A stretch of DNA of 64,000 nucleotides from Brachybacterium sillae. Lineage in GTDB: Bacteria > Actinomycetota > Actinomycetes > Actinomycetales > Dermabacteraceae. The stretch spans positions 806,001-870,000 of the forward strand of contig NZ_JAFEUW010000001.1 in NCBI RefSeq assembly GCF_025028335.1. The letters run 5' to 3'. Below, piece by piece: positions 56,832 through 64,000 of this stretch (positions are counted from its first letter, which is position 1; every line of letters starts with the position of its first letter). The notes under the pieces are model-generated. The model made no database searches. It worked only from the letters and a program-made list of their open reading frames with translations, and was not told the DNA's origin. Both the position numbers and the translations under genes were made by a program.

Positions 56832-59800
56832 ATGCCCGATGCCGCTCCGCTCCCCCGGATCCCCGCGACGATGATCACCTCCTTCGTGGGGGATCGCACG
56901 GCCTCGCAGGGTTTCGCTGCGGCCCGGGAGGGCCGGGTGGAGCATCTGCAGTGGGAGGTGGAGCGCGGGCTGCTACGGGCGGCGGTGCGGGAGGCCGTGG
57001 ACCCCGAGGCACCCATCGACGAGGTCGAGGTCCACTGCGAGGAGCTGGACGAGGACTCCGTCTCCCGGCGTTTCTGGCCGCAGGAGGCGGGGGGTGTGTG
57101 GCGGCCGCTGACCTCCCGCTGCACCTGCCCGGAGGAGACCCACTGCGTGCACGCGGCGGCGCTGCTGTATGCCGCGGATGCCCGTCGTGAGGCCGAACAG
57201 CGGGAGCGCCCCACCCCGCAGTGGCGGACGGTGCTGCACGGCCTGCTGCGGGAGGAGGGACCTCGCGAGGCCCCGGTGCCGCTGGCGCTGCGGGTGGTGC
57301 TGGAGGCCGCCACGCCGCAGCCGGGAGGCGCGCCCGCGGGACGCTCCGCCCGCCACGCTGCGCGACCGGAGGACCTCACCTCCGGGTCGGAGCTGCATGC
57401 CGGTCTGCAACCGCTGCGACGCGGGGCCCACGGTGGCTGGGTGCGGGCGGGCCTGAGCTGGCGCACCTTCGAATTCCGCATGCCCCGCACCGAGTTCGTG
57501 CCCGCGCAGGCCGATGCCCTCACCCGCGTGTTCGCCGCCGCCGGCACGGAACGCAGCTACGCCTCCGGCTCCCCCGACCTGATCTGGCTGTCGGCCGCCG
57601 GGGCGGGACCGGTGTGGGAGGCGCTGCGCGGTGCCCGCGACGCCGGGGTGACGCTGCTGCCGCCCGCCGATTTCCCCGCGGTGGCACTGGCGGCGCAGGC
57701 CGACGCCGACCTGGACCTCACACGGGACGATGCGGGGCTGCTGCTGCGTGTGCGGCTGCTGATCGCGGGACTGCAGGAGGCAGTGGCGGATCCGCGGCCG
57801 CTGGGGGTGACCGGTGCGGCGGGTCTCGACGCCGACGGGACGCTGGTGATGGCGCCGCTGCTGTCCCCGCTGCCGTCGAGCCTGCGGCGCCTCGCCGCCG
57901 ACGCGGACGGGCTGCGGATCGCGCCGGAGGAGGAGGCGGACTTCCTGGCCGTCGCCTATCCGAAGCTGCGCGATGTGCTGACCGTCGGCAGCAGCGACGC
58001 CAGTGTGGAGCTGCCGCGCATCCCCCCGGCGACGCTCGAGGCCACCGCCGCGTACACCGAGGGTGACCGGCTGACGCTCACCTGGGCCTGGCACTACCAC
58101 GACCCCGATCGGGTGGTGCCGATGGCCCCCGGGGTCGGCGGCCGTCGCGACCGCGCCCACGAGGAGGAGGTCCTGGCGCGGGTGCGGACCGTCTGGCCGA
58201 CCGCCGGCGGTGAGGACCCCGAGCGCCTCTCCGGTGTCGACACGGCGCAGTTCACCACCCATGTGCTCGACGCCCTGCGGGCCGAGGACCACGTGGACGT
58301 GCGGATCACCGGCACCCGCCACGCCTACCGTGAACTGGACGCCGCCCCGCAGGTGCGGGTGACGCAGGTGCCGTCGGAGGGTCGCACCGACTGGTTCGAC
58401 CTCGCCTTCCGCATCACCGTCGACGGACGCGAGATCCCCTTCCCCTCCCTGTTCCGGGCGCTCGCCTCCGGCAGGTCCCGCCTCATGCTCGAGGACCGCA
58501 CGTTCTTCTCGCTGGACCACCCGGCCTTCGACGTGCTGCGACGTCTCATCTCCGAGGGCCAGGAGATGGCCGAGTGGGAACCCGACCACCAGTCCCTCAG
58601 CCGTTACCAACTGGATCTGTGGGACGACCTGGGCCAGATCGCCGTGGAGCTGGAGACCGCGGCGGAGTTCGAGGCGACCCTGCGGGCGCTGCGCGCCACC
58701 GACGCCGGGGCCGGGGCCGGCGCAGGGACCGACACCGGCGCGGGGACCGCGGCCGGGACGACGGAGGCGTCCGCCATCCCGCCCGCCACCCTCACCACCG
58801 CCTTACGCCCCTACCAGCTGGACGGGTACCGCTGGCTGCGGACCCTGTACGACCTGGGCCTCGGGGGGATCCTCGCCGACGACATGGGCCTGGGGAAGAC
58901 CCTGCAGACCCTCGCCCTGATCGCCCACGCCCGCGAGAGCGCCGACGCGGGAGCCGCCCCCTTCCTGGTGGTGGCACCCACGTCGGTGCTGCCGGTGTGG
59001 CGGGAGGAGGCCGCGCGGCACATCCCCTCGCTGCGGGTGGCGGTGCTGGACCGCACCACCCGCGCCCGCGGCAGCGACGTCACCGCAGAGATCGAGCGGG
59101 CCGACGTGGTGGTGACCAGTTACGCGGTGCTGCGGATCGACCAGGAGCAGCTGATCTCCCGGCCGTGGAGCGGGCTGGTGCTGGATGAGGCCCAGTTCGT
59201 GAAGAACCCGCGCTCCCGCACCCACCAGGCGGTGCGGCAGGTGAGCGCACCGTTCCGCCTGGCGATCACCGGCACCCCGATGGAGAACTCCCTCGACGAC
59301 CTGTGGGCGGTGTCATCCCTGGTCACCCCCGGACTGCTCGGCACGCACATCGGGTTCCGCCGGCGCTATGCGATCCCGCTGGCCGCCGGGGAGCACCCGG
59401 AGCGGATGGAGGAACTGCGCTCCCGCATCCGACCGTTCCTGCTGCGCCGCACCAAGGACCTCGTGGTCCGCGACCTGCCGGAGAAGACGGAGCTCGTGGT
59501 GCGGGTGCCGCTCAGCCCCGACCATCGGGCGCTGTACGACCGGGTGCTGCAGCGGGAGCGGACGAAGGTGCTGGGACTAATCGAGTCGGATGCGGAACGG
59601 TCGCGGTTCATCGTCTTCCGCTCCCTGACGCTGCTGCGGATGCTCGCGCTGGACCCGGGGATCGTCGACGGCGAGGCCTACGACGATGTGCCGAGCTCCA
59701 AACTGGCCGCCCTCATGGACCGCTTGGATGAGGTCCTCGCCGACGGCCACCGGGTGCTGCTGTTCAGCCAGTTCACCTCGTTCCTGCAGCGGGTCGCGCA

Positions 59801-60197
59801 GGAACTGAGCGACCGCGGGGTGTCCTTCGCCTACCTCGACGGCTCCACCCGGGACCGCGACGGGGCGGTGGAGGCGTTCCGGCAGGGCGAACTGCCGGTG
59901 TTCCTCATCTCCCTGAAGGCCGGAGGTTTCGGTCTCACCCTCACTGAGGCCGACTACGTGGTGCTGCTGGATCCGTGGTGGAACCCCGCTGCGGAGAACC
60001 AGGCGATCGACCGCGCCCACCGCATCGGCCAGGACCGCCGGGTGATGGTGGTGAAGCTCGTCGCGGAGGACACCATCGAGGAGAAGGTGCTCGCACTGCA
60101 GCAGCGCAAGGCCGCGCTGTTCGACGCCCTCACCGACGACGGGACGGCATTCCAGAAGGCCATGACGGCCGACGACATCCGCGACCTGCTCGGCTGA
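56832..60197 (+). CDS. SWIM zinc-finger SNF2-family helicase
   Basis: Protein of 1121 aa. A SWIM finger lies at 97-107 (Cys97, Cys99, Cys105, His107). A long middle part of unknown fold (about 130-620) follows, then a Gly/Ala linker near 625-645. The SNF2 ATPase begins near 656 ([15 protein letters not shown]) with Walker A DDMGLGKT (about 683-690), LDEAQ near 784 and [14 protein letters not shown]. Helicase C has [18 protein letters not shown] and [12 protein letters not shown]. Such proteins remodel protein-DNA complexes, some in defence or repair. The gene is inserted between glmM and rpsI, which are usually adjacent. Confidence 0.93.
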   Translation: MPDAAPLPRIPATMITSFVGDRTASQGFAAAREGRVEHLQWEVERGLLRAAVREAVDPEAPIDEVEVHCEELDEDSVSRRFWPQEAGGVWRPLTSRCTCPEETHCVHAAALLYAADARREAEQRERPTPQWRTVLHGLLREEGPREAPVPLALRVVLEAATPQPGGAPAGRSARHAARPEDLTSGSELHAGLQPLRRGAHGGWVRAGLSWRTFEFRMPRTEFVPAQADALTRVFAAAGTERSYASGSPDLIWLSAAGAGPVWEALRGARDAGVTLLPPADFPAVALAAQADADLDLTRDDAGLLLRVRLLIAGLQEAVADPRPLGVTGAAGLDADGTLVMAPLLSPLPSSLRRLAADADGLRIAPEEEADFLAVAYPKLRDVLTVGSSDASVELPRIPPATLEATAAYTEGDRLTLTWAWHYHDPDRVVPMAPGVGGRRDRAHEEEVLARVRTVWPTAGGEDPERLSGVDTAQFTTHVLDALRAEDHVDVRITGTRHAYRELDAAPQVRVTQVPSEGRTDWFDLAFRITVDGREIPFPSLFRALASGRSRLMLEDRTFFSLDHPAFDVLRRLISEGQEMAEWEPDHQSLSRYQLDLWDDLGQIAVELETAAEFEATLRALRATDAGAGAGAGTDTGAGTAAGTTEASAIPPATLTTALRPYQLDGYRWLRTLYDLGLGGILADDMGLGKTLQTLALIAHARESADAGAAPFLVVAPTSVLPVWREEAARHIPSLRVAVLDRTTRARGSDVTAEIERADVVVTSYAVLRIDQEQLISRPWSGLVLDEAQFVKNPRSRTHQAVRQVSAPFRLAITGTPMENSLDDLWAVSSLVTPGLLGTHIGFRRRYAIPLAAGEHPERMEELRSRIRPFLLRRTKDLVVRDLPEKTELVVRVPLSPDHRALYDRVLQRERTKVLGLIESDAERSRFIVFRSLTLLRMLALDPGIVDGEAYDDVPSSKLAALMDRLDEVLADGHRVLLFSQFTSFLQRVAQELSDRGVSFAYLDGSTRDRDGAVEAFRQGELPVFLISLKAGGFGLTLTEADYVVLLDPWWNPAAENQAIDRAHRIGQDRRVMVVKLVAEDTIEEKVLALQQRKAALFDALTDDGTAFQKAMTADDIRDLLG

Positions 60198-60254
60198 GAC
60201 CCGGGATCAGCCCCGGGCCGGTCCCCGTCGAGGCCCGGACGGTACCCGCAGACG

Positions 60255-60289
60255 ACGACACCCCCGACCGTGAGGGCCGGGGGTGTCGT
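60255..60289. terminator. Bidirectional hairpin terminator
   Basis: ACGACACCCCCG (60255-60266) pairs exactly with CGGGGGTGTCGT (60278-60289), 12 bases around an 11-base loop, between convergent SNF2 and rpsI genes. Confidence 0.75.
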
Positions 60290-60322
60290 GCGGGCTGGGC
60301 GTGCGGCGCAGGGCCGCGCGGA

Positions 60323-60814
60323 TCAGCGCTTGGAGTACTGCGGGGCCTTGCGGGCCTTCTTGAGGCCGGCCTTCTTGCGCTCGATGATGCGGGCGTCGCG
60401 CGTGAGGAACCCGGCCTTCTTCAGGGCCGGACGGTTGTTCTCACGGTCGATCTCGTTGAGCGCACGGGCGATGCCCAGGCGCAGCGCACCGGCCTGGCCG
60501 GAGGCGCCGCCGCCGTGGATGCGGGCGATCACGTCGAAACGGCCCTGGAGGTCGAGCACCTTGAACGGCTCGTTGACCTCCTGCTGATGCACCTTGTTGG
60601 GGAAGTAGTTCTCCAGGGTGCGGCCGTTGATGGTCCAGGTGCCGGTGCCGGGCACGAGGCGCACGCGGGCCACGGCCTCCTTACGACGGCCGGTGCCGGC
60701 GCCGGGCGCGGACGCGGACTGGCCGCGGCCGACGGTGCCCTCCTCGGCGGTGGACTCGGTGGTGTAGTTCGACGGAGTGGTCTCGTCGATCTCCGGGATG
60801 CTGGTATCGGTCAC
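60323..60814 (-). CDS. rpsI: 30S ribosomal protein S9 (uS9)
   Basis: Protein of 163 aa from GTG 60814 behind GAGGAG. An acidic, Thr/Glu-rich head of about 40 residues, usual in actinobacteria, precedes the S9 core: [40 protein letters not shown] and the basic C-terminus ending KAPQYSKR that reaches the ribosomal P site. It is the second gene of the rplM-rpsI operon, 53 bases after rplM. Confidence 0.97.
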   Translation of the reverse strand: MTDTSIPEIDETTPSNYTTESTAEEGTVGRGQSASAPGAGTGRRKEAVARVRLVPGTGTWTINGRTLENYFPNKVHQQEVNEPFKVLDLQGRFDVIARIHGGGASGQAGALRLGIARALNEIDRENNRPALKKAGFLTRDARIIERKKAGLKKARKAPQYSKR

Positions 60815-60867
60815 GGTTCTCCTCAGGTCTTTCCGTGCTGCAGGGCGTGAGCGCGGGGCGCCCGCGC

Positions 60868-61311
60868 TTACTGCGCCACCTGGTCGAGGGTGTAGGCGAC
60901 GGGCTGCTGCGCCGCGTGGGGATGCTCGGGGCCGGCGTACACCTTCAGCTTCTTCAGCTGCTGGGTGGCCAGCTTGTTCTTCGGGAGCATGCCCTTGATC
61001 GCCTTCTCGACGGCGCGCTCGGGCTTGGTCTCGAGCAGCTCGGAGTACTTGACGCCGCGCAGACCGCCCGGGTAACCGGAGTGGCGGTAGGCCAGCTTGG
61101 TCTCCCGCTTGTTGCCGGTCAGGGCCACCTTGTCGGCGTTGATGATGATGACGTAATCGCCCGCGTCCACGTGGGGCGCGAAGACCGGCTTGTGCTTGCC
61201 GCGCAGCAGCTGGGCGGCGTGGGAAGCGAGCCGGCCGAGGACGACATCCGTCGCGTCGATGACGTACCAGGACCGCTGGATGTCGTCGGCCTTCGGGGTG
61301 AACGTACGCAC
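60868..61311 (-). CDS. rplM: 50S ribosomal protein L13 (uL13)
   Basis: Protein of 147 aa, the usual length, from GTG 61311 behind GAAGAAGG. It has [49 protein letters not shown] and [19 protein letters not shown]. It is an early assembly protein of the large subunit. It leads the S9/L13 operon; a 240-base leader with a hairpin lies upstream. Confidence 0.97.
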   Translation of the reverse strand: MRTFTPKADDIQRSWYVIDATDVVLGRLASHAAQLLRGKHKPVFAPHVDAGDYVIIINADKVALTGNKRETKLAYRHSGYPGGLRGVKYSELLETKPERAVEKAIKGMLPKNKLATQQLKKLKVYAGPEHPHAAQQPVAYTLDQVAQ

Positions 61312-61337
61312 TCGTGCCTTCTTCTCTCGTATGTGGT

Positions 61338-61376
61338 GCCCTGCGGGCGCGCGAACGCGCACCTCGGGTGCAGGGC
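61338..61376 (-). promoter_or_regulatory. Leader hairpin upstream of rplM, possible autoregulatory element
   Basis: GCCCTGC and GCAGGGC enclose an inner GCGCG-TTCG-CGCGC stem, ending about 27 bases before the rplM start. Ribosomal leaders often bind their own product; this role is a guess. Confidence 0.4.
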
Positions 61377-61553
61377 CCGGTTCGATGGTCCGTGGACACG
61401 CCTCGCTCGGTCGGGGCATGGCCGCTCCGCTGTGCTGGCGCGTCCGACCTGACGATGGACGGCTCGCCCCGCGACGTGTGTGAGGAGCCCGCTTCGCGCC
61501 GGTGTGAGAGTCGGCAGCGGCGTCGGGCGCACGTCATGGCACAACGACGTCCC

Positions 61554-61583
61554 AGGATAGTGGCCGGGAATCACCCCGGTCAA
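61554..61583 (-). promoter_or_regulatory. Probable housekeeping-sigma promoter of rplM-rpsI
   Basis: On the minus strand TTGACC (61583-61578) and TATCCT (61559-61554) are separated by 18 bases, a near-consensus pair. The transcript would start about 235 bases before rplM. Confidence 0.6.
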
Positions 61584-61608
61584 CGCGCGACCAGGGGCGA
61601 TGCGGGTC

Positions 61609-62592
61609 TCACTCCGCCCGCCGGGCCTGCGGCGGGGCTGCGAACTGCGGCGGCGCGTCGCCGGAGCCGGCGGCGTGTGGCGCATTCCACGTGACGGCGG
61701 GGGTGTCGTCCGTCAATGCGCGTACGGCGCGGGACAGGGCCGCCCGCTCCGCCAGCATCTCGTCGGGCGGGTACTCCACATGCTCCAGGGTGAGGCCCTG
61801 CGGCGGGCACATCGGTGCGGCGCCGACGCCGTCGCGTCCGGCGGCGTCCCGGGTGCGGGCGGCGAGCACCCGCGCCGGCCAGTCCACGTCCCGCCGCCCC
61901 TCCCCCACGGCCAGCAGCGCCCCCACCAGGGATCGGACCATGTGGTGGCAGAAGGCGTCGGCCTGCACGGTGACCACCACGAGCCCCGCATCGGCCCGCC
62001 CTGTAGCGGGCCGCTCCACCGAGAGGTGCTGCAGGGTCCGCACCGTGGTGGCGCCGGGGCGGGGGCGGCAGTAGGAGAGGAAATCGTGCTCCCCGACCAG
62101 CAGCTGCGCGGCCTCATGCATCGGTGCCGGATCGAGCACCCGGCGGTGCCGCAGCACGTCGCGGCGCAGCGGGTCGTGCACCTGCGGGGAGTCGCTGAGC
62201 CGGTAGCGGTATCGGCGCCACAGGGCACCGAACCGCGCGTCGAAGGCGGGGGGCACCGGCCGGGCGCGGCGCACCACGATGTCGGCGGGCAGCACCCCGC
62301 CGAGCCGCTGCACGAGGGCGTCGGCGGGGGCGCGGTCCGAGCGACCGGGGAGGGCGGCGAGCGCCTCGGCGTCGAGGTCGAGGTGGACCACCTGGCCGCT
62401 GGCGTGCACCCCGGCATCGGTGCGCCCGGCGACCGTCACCGGCACCTCCCGACGGGTGACGCGCGCGAGTGCCGCCCGCAGCTCCCCCTCGACCGTGCGC
62501 CGCCCCGGCTGCGCCGCCCACCCGTGGAAGTCGGTGCCGTCGTACGCCAGATCCAGGCGCAGGCGGGCGGGGCTGTCGGGAACGGCGGTCAT
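61609..62592 (-). CDS. truA: tRNA pseudouridine(38-40) synthase
   Basis: Protein of 327 aa from ATG 62592. LRLDLAYDGTDFHGWAAQPG opens the fold, and AGRTDAGVHASGQVVHLD holds the catalytic Asp; RRYRYRLSD, HHMVRSLVGALLAVGEG and GLTLEHVEY follow. It forms pseudouridine in the anticodon arm of tRNA. It is divergent from purD by 70 bases. About 50 C-terminal residues beyond the fold are Ala/Pro-rich. Confidence 0.94.
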   Translation of the reverse strand: MTAVPDSPARLRLDLAYDGTDFHGWAAQPGRRTVEGELRAALARVTRREVPVTVAGRTDAGVHASGQVVHLDLDAEALAALPGRSDRAPADALVQRLGGVLPADIVVRRARPVPPAFDARFGALWRRYRYRLSDSPQVHDPLRRDVLRHRRVLDPAPMHEAAQLLVGEHDFLSYCRPRPGATTVRTLQHLSVERPATGRADAGLVVVTVQADAFCHHMVRSLVGALLAVGEGRRDVDWPARVLAARTRDAAGRDGVGAAPMCPPQGLTLEHVEYPPDEMLAERAALSRAVRALTDDTPAVTWNAPHAAGSGDAPPQFAAPPQARRAE

Positions 62593-62662
62593 GGCCCGGG
62601 ATGCTAGCCGGGCGGAGCCGGTGGACGCTCGACTGTCGGGTCGGATCGGTAGGCTCGGGCGC

Positions 62663-63946
62663 GTGAAGATCCTCGTCATCGGCTCCGGTGGGCGCGAACA
62701 CGCGATCGTGCGGCGCCTGTCCCGCGACAGCATCCCCCACGAGCTCCACGCCGCCCCCGGCAACCCGGGGATCGGGCAGCTCGCAACCCTTCATCCGGTG
62801 CCCGTCGGGGACCTCGATGCGCTGGTGGCGTTGAGCCGGCAGCTGCGGCCGGACCTCGTCGTCGTCGGTCCCGAGGCGCCGCTGGTGGCGGGGCTGGCCG
62901 ACCGGTTGCGGTCGCAGGGCATCACCGTGTTCGGGCCGGGCGCCGAGGCCGCCCGCCTGGAGGGCTCGAAGTCCTGGGCGAAGGAGATCATGGCCGCCGC
63001 AGGGGTGCCGACCGCGGCGTCCGTGACGGTGCACGACACCTCCGCGCTGGAGGCGGGCCTGGATCAGGTCAACCCCGATGGTGCGGTGCCGTACGTGGTG
63101 AAGGCCGACGGCCTCGCCGCCGGCAAGGGCGTGGTGGTGACGGATGATCGTCTCGAGGCCCTCGCCCACGGCCGCGCCGTGCTCGACGCCGGAGGGTCGC
63201 TGGTGCTGGAGGAGTACCTGGACGGCCCCGAGGTGTCCCTGTTCTGCCTGTGCGACGGCCAGCGGGCCGTGCCGCTGCAGCCCGCGCAGGACTTCAAACG
63301 CGCCATGGAGGGGGACGAGGGACCAAACACCGGCGGCATGGGGGCGTACTCGCCGCTGCCGTGGGCTCCGGAGGGGCTGGTCGACGAGGTCGTGCGGACC
63401 GTCGCCCAGCCGACGCTCACCGAGCTGGCCCGCCGCGGCACCCCGTTCGTCGGCACCCTGTTCTGCGGGCTCGCGCTGACCGCCCGGGGGGTGCGGGTGG
63501 TGGAGTTCAACGTCCGCTTCGGCGACCCCGAGACGCAGGTGGTGCTGGAGCGGCTGGCCTCGGATCTCGCGCCGCTGCTGCTGGCGGCCGCGCAGGGTGA
63601 CCTGTCGGCGGTGCCGGCCCCGGTCTGGTCCGAGGACGCCGCAGCGACGGTGGTGATCGCTTCCGAGGGGTACCCGGCGAGCAGCCGCACCGGCGACGAG
63701 ATCGGCGGGATCGAGGCCGCGGAGGCGGGCGAGGCGACGCACGTGATCCACGCCGGCACCGCGCAGGACGCGCAGGGTCGACTGGTGAGCGCCGGGGGCC
63801 GCGTGCTGTGCGTGGTCGCCACCGGCGCGGACCTCGCGACCGCGCGGCAGCGGGCCCTGGACGGGGTCGACGCGGTGCAGCTGGAAGGGTCACATCACCG
63901 GCGTGACATCGCCCGCGCCGCAGCCGAGGGGACGGTGGGAGCATGA
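62663..63946 (+). CDS. purD: Phosphoribosylamine-glycine ligase (GAR synthetase)
   Basis: Protein of 427 aa from GTG 62663. It has ILVIGSGGREHAIVRRL, GPEAPLVAGLADRLR, the ATP-grasp part VVKADGLAAGKGVVV, EGPNTGGMGAYSPLP and VEFNVRFGDPETQVVL. It makes glycinamide ribonucleotide in purine synthesis. The stop overlaps the next start as ATGA, so purD and the following gene are coupled. Confidence 0.96.
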   Translation: MKILVIGSGGREHAIVRRLSRDSIPHELHAAPGNPGIGQLATLHPVPVGDLDALVALSRQLRPDLVVVGPEAPLVAGLADRLRSQGITVFGPGAEAARLEGSKSWAKEIMAAAGVPTAASVTVHDTSALEAGLDQVNPDGAVPYVVKADGLAAGKGVVVTDDRLEALAHGRAVLDAGGSLVLEEYLDGPEVSLFCLCDGQRAVPLQPAQDFKRAMEGDEGPNTGGMGAYSPLPWAPEGLVDEVVRTVAQPTLTELARRGTPFVGTLFCGLALTARGVRVVEFNVRFGDPETQVVLERLASDLAPLLLAAAQGDLSAVPAPVWSEDAAATVVIASEGYPASSRTGDEIGGIEAAEAGEATHVIHAGTAQDAQGRLVSAGGRVLCVVATGADLATARQRALDGVDAVQLEGSHHRRDIARAAAEGTVGA

Positions 63947-64000
63947 CCGAGCCGATGATCAGCGCGCCGACGCTCGAGGGCTGGGACCTCGCCGTCAGCG
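63943..64000 (+). CDS. purC: Probable SAICAR synthetase, N-terminal codons only
   Basis: From ATG 63943, overlapping the purD stop, 19 codons read TEPMISAPTLEGWDLAVS before the window ends. APTLEGW is how many actinobacterial PurC proteins begin, and purD-purC adjacency is common in this phylum. PurC joins aspartate to CAIR in purine synthesis. The call rests on few residues. Confidence 0.55.
   Translation, partial: MTEPMISAPTLEGWDLAVS

Overview
The window is high-GC actinobacterial chromosome. It carries a mycothiol-conjugate amidase (mca), an actinobacterial-type run rplM-rpsI / glmM-coaA-glmS-acpS-nnr-alr-tsaE-tsaB-rimI, many GTG starts and many 4-base ATGA/GTGA gene overlaps. The gene set (DUF4245, DUF4307, PIN-PhoH, WXG100-type protein) would suit a Micrococcales member such as a Brachybacterium relative, but genus is an inference. 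No rRNA, tRNA or CRISPR array was seen.

Layout. 1-13.3 kb holds ordinary accessory metabolism: an MFS exporter cut by the left edge, a DUF808 membrane protein, YdcF and GNAT proteins, a GH13 enzyme, an M20D hydrolase, several oxidoreductases and a phosphoribosyltransferase. Between 8.5 and 10.4 kb lie three damaged reading frames in a row. vapBC follows at 13.8-14.4 kb.

14.55-25.05 kb is a genomic island. Its ends and one internal point carry look-alikes of the 3' end of ychF (14550-14600, 24247-24303, 24999-25050). A large serine recombinase begins 33 bases inside the left copy but is cut off after about 38 codons by insertion-sequence debris. Inside the island are an ISL3-like end, a complete IS1380-family element, an AT-richer gene pair (soluble protein plus four-helix membrane protein), an IS1634-like element that was itself hit by a second IS1380-family element at a TTAA target, a two-gene operon whose members both carry HEPN-type R-x4-H motifs, and a membrane-bound zinc-ribbon protein translationally coupled to ychF. 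The two small operons look like anti-phage or toxin cargo; this is inference.

25-47 kb is mostly housekeeping: ychF, a WXG100-headed protein with a partner, rmuC, ispH, xseAB, a PfkB sugar kinase, fumC, an EcsC-like protein, PIN-PhoH, an isoprenyl diphosphate synthase (frameshifted here), a haemolysin-III protein, mca, greA, an AI-2E family permease and an ABC-2 type exporter.

47-64 kb is core: the t6A/alr/nnr/acpS/glmS string on the minus strand, coaA, glmM, a SWIM-SNF2 helicase, the S9/L13 operon with a promoter and leader hairpin, truA, purD and the first codons of a probable purC. glmS and glmM (amino-sugar supply), alr (D-alanine), coaA with acpS (CoA to acyl carrier protein) and the isoprenyl synthase all feed cell-envelope synthesis; tsaB/tsaE/rimI, truA, rplM and rpsI serve translation.

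Three single-base frameshifts (about 8860, 9942 and 38970) each fall in a G/C run and are each repaired by one added base. One lies in a probably important gene, so sequence error is as likely as true decay.
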